Shown here: piece by piece, positions 31,552 through 37,170 of the stretch
How the letters are laid out: every line of letters starts with the position of its first letter
Numbering within the stretch: the first letter of the stretch is position 1
Assembly: GCA_028703175.1 (NCBI GenBank)
Contig: JAQVNJ010000052.1
Span: 1 to 37,170 of the forward strand
Reading direction: 5' to 3'
DNA length: 37,170 nt
Source: JAAYCB01 sp012744395
Lineage (GTDB): Bacteria; Planctomycetota; Planctomycetia; Pirellulales; Thermoguttaceae
Program-made: the position numbers and the translations under genes
Notes under the pieces: generated by a model
What the model was told of the DNA's origin: nothing
Databases searched by the model: none
Seen by the model: only the letters and a program-made list of their open reading frames with translations

Positions 31552-33234
31552 ATGGCTGTTTTACGAGTTGTTCAAGGGCCGAACCCTGGGAAAATCTATA
31601 GCCTCGAACGCGACAAGATGGTGCTCGGGCGGCACCCCAATTGCGACATCGTTCTGGAGGTGGGCGCGGTCAGCCGCGAACACGCCCAATTGATCCGCTC
31701 CGGCGACAACTACTTTCTCGAGGACCTCAAGAGCCGAAACGGCACCTTTCTGAACAACGAAGCGGTCGACGGGCGACGCAAGCTTCACGAAAAGGACCAG
31801 ATCCGCATCTGCGACCTGGTGTTCATGTTCCACCTCGGTTCGCCCGAGGTGACGATCGACCGGCCGGAGAATCTGGAACAAGGCACGGCGGTCGGCGCCA
31901 TGCTGGTCGACGACGAGAGCCTGGGAACGAAATCCACGATCACATCGAAGATCGATTTTTCCGCCGGCCGAACCGGGCTGCTCCTGAAGGTCAACGCCGA
32001 GACGAAGCTCAAGGCCGTGCTGGAGATCCTCCAGGCCTTGGGCCGCGCCATCGCGCTCGACGACGTGCTCCCCAAGATTCTCGACGGGCTGTTCACGGTG
32101 TTTGTCCAGGCCGATCGCGGATTCGTCGTCCTCAAAGACAAGGACACCGGAAAGCTGATCCCGCGGGCGACCAAGCACCGCCGCGCCGACGACGAAGAGC
32201 AAATCCGCATCAGCCGCACGATCATCAACAAGGTGATGCAGGACAAGGAGGCGATCCTCTCGGACGATGCCACCTCGGACTTCGGGACCCAGAGCATTGT
32301 CGATTACCAGATTCACTCGATGATGTGCGTTCCCCTGATGAGCACCGATGGGGAGGTTCTCGGGGCCCTGCAAATCGACACGCACGATCTGCTCCACCGC
32401 TTCGGGGAAGACGACCTGGAGTTGCTGGCTAGCGTGGCGATTCAGGCCGCGATTGCCGTCGAGAACGCCCAACTCCACGAAGTGGCGGTGCGCGAAGCGG
32501 CGATCAAGCGCGACTTGGACTTGGCCTCGAAGGTCCAGCGGGGATTCCTCCCCGACAAGGCGCCGGACGTGCCGGACTACGAGTTCTTCCACTATTACTT
32601 TCCGGCCAGGACGATCGGCGGCGACTTCTTCGACTATGTCTGTCTCCCGGATGGCCGCGTGGCGATCGTGCTGGCCGACGTGTCGGGCAAGGGGATCTCC
32701 GCCGCGCTGCTCGTCGCCAAGCTGTCTTCCGAAATCCGGCTCTGCCTGCTGAGCGAACCGACGCCGGAGCAGGCGATGGCGCGGCTGAATACGATTTTCT
32801 GCGACGCCCGCTGGGAGGACCGGTTTGTGACCGTGGTGATGATGATCCTTCACCCCCGCGCGCACGAGGTCTGCATCGTCAACGCCGGCCACATGGCCCC
32901 GCTCTTGCGCCATCCCGACGGCACCGTGGAACCGATCGCCCAGGAACTCAGCGGCCTGCCGATCGGAGTCGCCGACGGAATCGAGTTTGAACCCTACACG
33001 ATGAACATGGCGATCGGCGATTCGCTGTTCGCCTACACGGATGGGATTCCCGACGCGGAGAGCATCCGCGGGGAGTTTTTCGGCACCGACCGGCTGCTTG
33101 CTGAACTGGGCGGCAAGTCGTTCGAGAACGTGCAGAACATGGGCAAACACATCATCGAGCAGGTCGGCCGCTTCGCCGGCAGCCAAGCGCAGACCGACGA
33201 CATGTGCGTGACGCTGTTCGGCCGCACCGGGTGA
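31552..33234 (+). CDS. FHA-GAF-SpoIIE (PP2C) serine phosphatase
   Basis: A 560-residue cytosolic signalling phosphatase with no membrane segment. The N-terminal FHA domain (about residues 5-95) has the phosphothreonine-binding motifs VLGRHPNCDIV, VSREHAQL and LKSRNGTFLNNE. A GAF-type domain (about 145-310) follows: LQALGRAIALDDVLPKILDG, MMCVPLMSTDGEVLGALQID, ASVAIQAAIAVENAQLHE. The SpoIIE/RsbU-type phosphatase covers about 325-560: metal-binding Asp in TIGGDFFDYV and ADVSGKGISAALLVA, VNAGHMAPLLRHPDG, and the final SQAQTDDMCVTLF. Such proteins dephosphorylate STAS antagonists in partner-switching sigma control. The FHA domain suggests input from a Ser/Thr kinase. The STAS protein at 14057 is a possible target, but it is far away. 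Confidence 0.95.
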   Translation: MAVLRVVQGPNPGKIYSLERDKMVLGRHPNCDIVLEVGAVSREHAQLIRSGDNYFLEDLKSRNGTFLNNEAVDGRRKLHEKDQIRICDLVFMFHLGSPEVTIDRPENLEQGTAVGAMLVDDESLGTKSTITSKIDFSAGRTGLLLKVNAETKLKAVLEILQALGRAIALDDVLPKILDGLFTVFVQADRGFVVLKDKDTGKLIPRATKHRRADDEEQIRISRTIINKVMQDKEAILSDDATSDFGTQSIVDYQIHSMMCVPLMSTDGEVLGALQIDTHDLLHRFGEDDLELLASVAIQAAIAVENAQLHEVAVREAAIKRDLDLASKVQRGFLPDKAPDVPDYEFFHYYFPARTIGGDFFDYVCLPDGRVAIVLADVSGKGISAALLVAKLSSEIRLCLLSEPTPEQAMARLNTIFCDARWEDRFVTVVMMILHPRAHEVCIVNAGHMAPLLRHPDGTVEPIAQELSGLPIGVADGIEFEPYTMNMAIGDSLFAYTDGIPDAESIRGEFFGTDRLLAELGGKSFENVQNMGKHIIEQVGRFAGSQAQTDDMCVTLFGRTG

Positions 33235-33522
33235 GGCGCGCAGGTCACCGTGCAGGCGGGGCGGAAGTCGGTTGGCTGAATTCCCGGTCCGCACCAGATT
33301 GCCGCCCGCCGCCTCCGGCCCGGTTGCGCGAATGCCGTGCTCAAGCCCCGGTCGGCGGCCAGGGGTGCGGAGGCAGTGCCCTGGCGCGGCGGTTCCCGCC
33401 AGGCGGCGCGCGGCCGATGGGATTCAGTTCGCGGGCGGAAATGCCCGCCCAGGGCGCTCGACATTGGGACGGGAAAGACATCAGGGGGCCGGCCGCGGAT
33501 GCCGGATCAAAAGGAGGATGTG

Positions 33523-34377
33523 ATGGTCAAGAAGCTTTGCTGCTGTGTGGGTCTGGCCGTCTTTGTGGCGTTGATCGCAGACGCCCCGGCGGCCGAGGTG
33601 GGCAAGAGTGCGCCCCCAGAAACGCAACGCTCCGAATGGGAATTGGCGTGGAGTGACGAGTTCGAGCAGGATGTGCTGGATGACGCCAAGTGGACGCGTT
33701 GCGCTCGCGGCACGTCTGACTGGAACAACACGATGTCGGATCATCCGCGCTTGTTGAAAATCGAGAATGGCGTGCTTTATCTGCTGGGGATCGTCAACGA
33801 CACGGGAGATGCGCCGCCTTACCTGACGGCCGGCCTGAACAGCAAGGGGAAGTTCGCCTTCAAATATGGCAAAGTGCAGATTCGCGCGCGGTTCAAGAAC
33901 GCTCAAGGCGCGTGGCCGGCGCTGTGGATGCTGGGTGCGAAAGAGAGATGGCCGGCCTGTGGCGAGATCGACCTGATGGAACACCTGAACTTCGACGACA
34001 AGGTCTATCAGACGGTGCATTCCGAATACACCCTCAAGATTGACAAGACAAACGACCCGAAAAAGGGCGGTACAGCCAAAATCAACCGCGATGGCTGGAA
34101 CACCTACGGCTGCGAGTGGGATGCGAGCAAGATCGTCTTCACCGTGAATGGCGAACCGACCCACACCTATCCGCGTGTGCCGGAGAAAGGCGCCGAGCAA
34201 TGGCCTTTTGACCAGCCTTTCTACTTGATTCTCTCCATGCAGATCGGCGGCAAATGGGTCAACGGCTCGGGCCCGACCAACCCGGAGGATTACCCCGCTT
34301 GGCTGGCAGTGGACTGGGTACGCGTCTCTGAAAAGAGAATCGTCGAACATCCTGCGGCCGCCCCCGGGGAACCCTGA
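33523..34377 (+). CDS. Secreted GH16 endo-beta-glucanase-like protein
   Basis: A 284-residue exported glycoside hydrolase. The ATG at 33523 follows AAGGAGG; an upstream frame to 33337 is not supported. The signal peptide is KLCCCVGLAVFVALIADAPA. The beta-jelly-roll begins WELAWSDEFEQDVLDDAKW. The GH16 catalytic motif ExDxxE is intact in GEIDLMEHL, near residue 148. YGKVQIRARFKNAQGAWPAL precedes it, and GWNTYGCEWDASKIVFTVNG and FYLILSMQIGGKWV follow. The likely substrate is a beta-1,3-glucan such as laminarin, inferred from family. The preceding 288-bp gap from 33235 holds no gene. Confidence 0.92.
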   Translation: MVKKLCCCVGLAVFVALIADAPAAEVGKSAPPETQRSEWELAWSDEFEQDVLDDAKWTRCARGTSDWNNTMSDHPRLLKIENGVLYLLGIVNDTGDAPPYLTAGLNSKGKFAFKYGKVQIRARFKNAQGAWPALWMLGAKERWPACGEIDLMEHLNFDDKVYQTVHSEYTLKIDKTNDPKKGGTAKINRDGWNTYGCEWDASKIVFTVNGEPTHTYPRVPEKGAEQWPFDQPFYLILSMQIGGKWVNGSGPTNPEDYPAWLAVDWVRVSEKRIVEHPAAAPGEP

Positions 34378-34386
34378 AAAGACCAA

Positions 34387-34419
34387 GTCCCGGAGAGGGT
34401 GTCTACTCCCGTCCGGGAC
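34387..34419 (+). terminator. Terminator-like hairpin after the GH16 gene
   Basis: GTCCCGGA pairs perfectly with TCCGGGAC around a 17-base loop, 9 bp after the stop. No T-tract follows, so termination is uncertain. Confidence 0.4.
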
Positions 34420-34572
34420 GCAGCGGGCGGGCTGCCCGATCCCTCGGCCGCCCTTTGCCCAAGGCTGATTCCCGGCACGCTGGCGACGCGGCTTCCCGCC
34501 GCCACGCACCGCCGCCGGCCACCTCCCGCGCTGGTCGGCCAAACGACTCAATTCCCGGACGCCGCGGACACG

Positions 34573-35640
34573 ATGACCACTGCCAGCCTCACCCCACGGG
34601 AAAACCTGCGGCGCCTGTTGGACGGCCAGGCCGGCGCCTGGCTGCCGTTCTCGCTGGACATCGGCTCCCAGCCGGGGTTGAGCGGTCCGGTGATGCGGGC
34701 CTTCTTCGAGCGGACCGGCGGCAGCGACGCGGGCGAGCACTTCGGCGCCGATGTGCGCTGCTGCTCCGTTGCGGCGGTGTTCGGCGGCGACGATCCCGGC
34801 AGATTCCACGCGAGCCTGCCGCCGGGCGTGACCTTCGACGAGTGGGGCAACGCCCATTGGGCTGGCGGGGCGGAGGGGACGGTGGACCACATGCTGCCGG
34901 CCGCGGCATTCGCCCGGACGGTCCGCGATCTGGAGCGGCTGCCGCCGCCGTTGATCCAGCCGCCGGACCTGGCGCGGATCGAGGCCTTCCACGCGGCGGG
35001 CTACCCGGTTTTTGGCTACGCGGGCAGCATCTACGAGTGGTCGTGGTGGCTCCGCGGCATGGAGCGGTTCATGATCGACCTGGTGACCGATCCGGCGATG
35101 GCCGAAGCGGTGATCCAGAAGATCGCCGCGCACACCGCGCGGCTGGCCCTGGCCTCCGCCCGGGCTGGAATCGACGTCCTCTGCTTCTACGACGACGCGG
35201 GGATGCAGACCGGCATGCAGATCTCGCCGCAACTCTGGCGGCGGTTCATCAAGCCGGCGTGGCAAGGCGTGCTCGACTGCCTTCGGGCGGAGTCGCCCGA
35301 GGCGCGGTTCTTCCTGCACAGTTGCGGCCGGATCACGCCGATCGTGGGCGACCTCGTCGAGCTCGGGTTCCACATCCTCCACCCGATCCAGCCCGAGTGC
35401 ATGGATTTCGCGGGGCTCTACCGAGAACTGGGGGCGCGGACGCTGCTGGCGGCCACCGTCTCCAGCCAGAAGACGTTTCCCTTCGGCTCGCCGGAAGAGG
35501 TCCGCCGCCAGGTCCGCCGGCTCGCCGAGATCGTCGGACCTTCACGCCGGGCGGTCCTGATGCCGTCGAATGTGATCCAACCGGAGACTCCCTGGGAAAA
35601 TGTCGTGGCGTTCGCCGAAGAGGCCCGGGCGATCCGGTAG
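34573..35640 (+). CDS. Uroporphyrinogen decarboxylase-like (UroD/MtaA) protein
   Basis: A 355-residue TIM-barrel protein of the UroD-like superfamily, which includes methylcobalamin-dependent methyltransferases. The ATG at 34573 (MTTASLTPRENLRRLLDGQA) is a typical family start; the open frame to 34399 is proline-rich and unsupported. PVFGYAGSIYEWSWWLRGME, DPAMAEAVIQKIAAHTARLA and GIDVLCFYDDAGMQTGMQIS are recognisable. FFLHSCGRITPIVGDLVELG carries the HxCG element used for zinc in MtaA-type proteins, though true haem-pathway UroD lacks it. FHILHPIQPECMDF follows. Such planctomycete UroD-like proteins often sit near sugar-degradation genes, as here. No corrinoid protein is adjacent, so the reaction is unknown. 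Confidence 0.88.
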   Translation: MTTASLTPRENLRRLLDGQAGAWLPFSLDIGSQPGLSGPVMRAFFERTGGSDAGEHFGADVRCCSVAAVFGGDDPGRFHASLPPGVTFDEWGNAHWAGGAEGTVDHMLPAAAFARTVRDLERLPPPLIQPPDLARIEAFHAAGYPVFGYAGSIYEWSWWLRGMERFMIDLVTDPAMAEAVIQKIAAHTARLALASARAGIDVLCFYDDAGMQTGMQISPQLWRRFIKPAWQGVLDCLRAESPEARFFLHSCGRITPIVGDLVELGFHILHPIQPECMDFAGLYRELGARTLLAATVSSQKTFPFGSPEEVRRQVRRLAEIVGPSRRAVLMPSNVIQPETPWENVVAFAEEARAIR

Positions 35641-35685
35641 GGTGGTCCGAAGGTGCCGATACTCTGAAGCCGAACAGGGTTGCGA

Positions 35686-35691
35686 TATAAT
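35686..35691 (+). promoter_or_regulatory. -10 box upstream of the GH78 gene
   Basis: A perfect TATAAT lies 59 bp before the ATG at 35750. The -35 region (TCTGAA at 35663 with a 17-bp spacer) is poor, so an activator may be needed. Confidence 0.4.
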
Positions 35692-35749
35692 CGGGTCGAG
35701 GTCGATTCTCGAAGCGGACAAGGGGACAGACAAGTAGGAGCCTGAGGCG

Positions 35750-37170
35750 ATGCGTGGAATGGCTGTCTTGCTGGCGATGATTCTGGGAGGGGTCTGCCTG
35801 CCGCCGGTTGCGCGAGGTGGGCCCGCCGCGCCCGACGACTTGCGCTGCGAGGGGCTGGTCGACCCGCTGGGCATCGATCGGGCGGAGCCGCGGCTGTGCT
35901 GGACGATTCCGCCCGGCGAGCAGGGCTTGGCGCAGACGGCGTACCAGATTCTCGTGGCCGACTCCCCGGCCGGGCTGGCCGCCGGCCGCGGCAACCTCTG
36001 GGACTCGGGCAAGGTCGAATCGGACCGGTCGCAGTGGGTCGCCTATGCCGGCCAACCACTGGCGAAGGGGTCGCGCTCGTGGTGGAAGGTCCGCGTCTGG
36101 GACCAGACCGGCGTGCCCTCGCCGTGGAGCGCGTCGGCCTGGTTCACGGTGGGGCCACTCTCGGCGTCGGACTTCCGCGGCGAGTGGATCGGCGCCGGCT
36201 GGATGAAGAACAACGAGGGGCCGCTTCCCTGGCTGCGCAAGACGATCGAGTTGGAGGAGGCCCCCGTCGCGGCCACGGCCTACGTCTGCGCCCTGGGTTA
36301 CTACGAGCTCTACGTAAACGGCCGCAAACTGGGCGACGACGTGCTCAGCCCGGCGGTTTCGGACTATGGGAAGCGCGGGCTTTACCGGGCCCACGACCTC
36401 AGCGGTCGGCTCGTCAAGGGACGCAACTGCATCGGCCTGTGGCTGGGGCGGGGCTGGTCGACCGGCACGCTGAAGAAGGCGGGCGGCGGCGGCCCGATGG
36501 TCAAGGCTGAGCTGAGCCTCGCGTTCGACGGTTCCGCTCCCCTGGCGATCGCCACGGACACGACCTGGAAAGCGCGGCCCAGCCACATCACTCCGCTGGG
36601 CCGGGGCACGAGCGGCAGCTACGGCGGGGAACTGGTCGAGGCGGAGAAGGAGATCGCCGACTGGAGTGCGGCGGATTACGACGACTCGGGCTGGCAGCCG
36701 GCAACGGTCCATCATCCGCCGACCCCGATCATCGCCGCGCAGATGATGGAGCCGAACCGGCTGCTCGACGAAGTGCACCTGGCGGCGGTCAGACCGATCG
36801 GCGGCGGGTTTGTGCTCGACATGGGCCGCAACTACACCGGCTGGTTCGAGTTGGCCCTGCCCGACGACATCGCGCGCGGAACGAAGATCGAGATCGAGTT
36901 TGCCGACAAGCAATTCGCCAACGGCGGCTTCCAGACCTACGGCCAGCGGAGCGTATACGTGGCGCGGGGCGGCGGCGGCGAGCGGTTCCGCAACCGCTTC
37001 AACTACGCGGCGTTCCGCTACGCGATCGTGAAGGGCCTGCCGCGGGCGCCGAGACCGGATGAGGTCAAGGGCCGGCTGATCACCACGGGCTACGAGTCGG
37101 GCTCGACCTTTTCCTGCGACAACCAGTTGCTCAACGAAATCCACGGCATGATCTGCTGGACCTACAAGTG
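35750..37170 (+). CDS. Alpha-L-rhamnosidase, GH78, N-terminal part
   Basis: The gene runs off the right edge; 473 codons are visible. The ATG at 35750 has GGAG and GAGG just upstream. A signal peptide (MAVLLAMILGGVCLPPVARG) gives export. A fibronectin-like N-terminal domain follows (LRCEGLVDPLGIDRAEPRLC, AYQILVADSP, WWKVRVWDQTG). A Bac_rhamnosid_N-type domain follows with ATAYVCALGYYELYVNGRKL, LSPAVSDYGKRGLYR and IGLWLGRGWSTG. The next conserved beta domain includes FVLDMGRNYTGWFELALP and FNYAAFRYAIVKGLP. The visible end, ESGSTFSCDNQLLNEIHGMI, starts the (alpha/alpha)6 catalytic barrel. The catalytic glutamates lie beyond the window. With the PL11 enzyme, it points to growth on rhamnose-rich polysaccharides. 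Confidence 0.93.
   Translation, partial: MRGMAVLLAMILGGVCLPPVARGGPAAPDDLRCEGLVDPLGIDRAEPRLCWTIPPGEQGLAQTAYQILVADSPAGLAAGRGNLWDSGKVESDRSQWVAYAGQPLAKGSRSWWKVRVWDQTGVPSPWSASAWFTVGPLSASDFRGEWIGAGWMKNNEGPLPWLRKTIELEEAPVAATAYVCALGYYELYVNGRKLGDDVLSPAVSDYGKRGLYRAHDLSGRLVKGRNCIGLWLGRGWSTGTLKKAGGGGPMVKAELSLAFDGSAPLAIATDTTWKARPSHITPLGRGTSGSYGGELVEAEKEIADWSAADYDDSGWQPATVHHPPTPIIAAQMMEPNRLLDEVHLAAVRPIGGGFVLDMGRNYTGWFELALPDDIARGTKIEIEFADKQFANGGFQTYGQRSVYVARGGGGERFRNRFNYAAFRYAIVKGLPRAPRPDEVKGRLITTGYESGSTFSCDNQLLNEIHGMICWTYK

Noticed and set aside
35333..37144. 603-codon minus-strand ORF opposite the UroD-like and GH78 genes
   Set aside because: The plus strand has clear GH78 and UroD content; the antisense product has no motif or SD.

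Overview
The window looks like chromosomal DNA of a high-GC planctomycete, probably close to Pirellulales. The evidence is indirect but consistent. There are three Gfo/Idh/MocA-type secreted oxidoreductases, two with twin-arginine leaders. There is a ThuA-like protein with the same type of leader, a PL11/GH16/GH78 polysaccharide-degradation theme, and an FHA-GAF-SpoIIE phosphatase. A decayed sigma-70 factor has the N-terminal layout I associate with planctomycetes. The order thrS-infC-rpmI-rplT is the standard bacterial translation cluster.

Layout: 1-2.8 kb holds the frameshifted end of a membrane protein and two leftward oxidoreductases. 3.2-10.7 kb holds a secreted PL11 rhamnogalacturonan lyase, recG, a leftward ThuA-like protein and a secreted SH3-domain protein. 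10.7-14.4 kb holds a citrate synthase remnant, a DUF4105 lipoprotein candidate, a GT4 glycosyltransferase, a DUF4351-like tail remnant and a STAS protein behind a strong promoter. 14.6-18.4 kb is thrS-infC-rpmI-rplT, closed by a clear intrinsic terminator; infC appears to begin at a non-canonical ATC codon. 18.6-22.1 kb holds a third oxidoreductase, a multiply frameshifted gene carrying six exact 15-bp repeats, and a secreted rhodanese.

From 22.6 to 28.0 kb lies a zone of decayed genes on the minus strand. It contains a small gene broken at an A7 run, a sigma-70 gene split by a 111-bp MITE-like element with TA duplications, a pilT fragment cut at Walker A, and a radical SAM gene that has lost its Fe-S core in frame. 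An intact cardiolipin-synthase-like gene and one unrecognised small gene sit among them. A 100-bp two-hairpin repeat ending in an intrinsic terminator occurs twice in the same orientation, near each side of this zone.

From 28.2 kb onward the genes look intact: a POT/MFS transporter, an aldo/keto reductase, tRNA-Gln(CTG), the FHA-GAF-SpoIIE phosphatase, a GH16 glucanase, a UroD-like protein, and the start of a GH78 alpha-L-rhamnosidase that runs off the window.

No CRISPR array, prophage, toxin-antitoxin pair or complete transposase was seen. The most interesting unlabelled signals are the dispersed terminator module, the MITE insertion and the ATC start of infC. Function calls rest on motif recognition; no database search was run.
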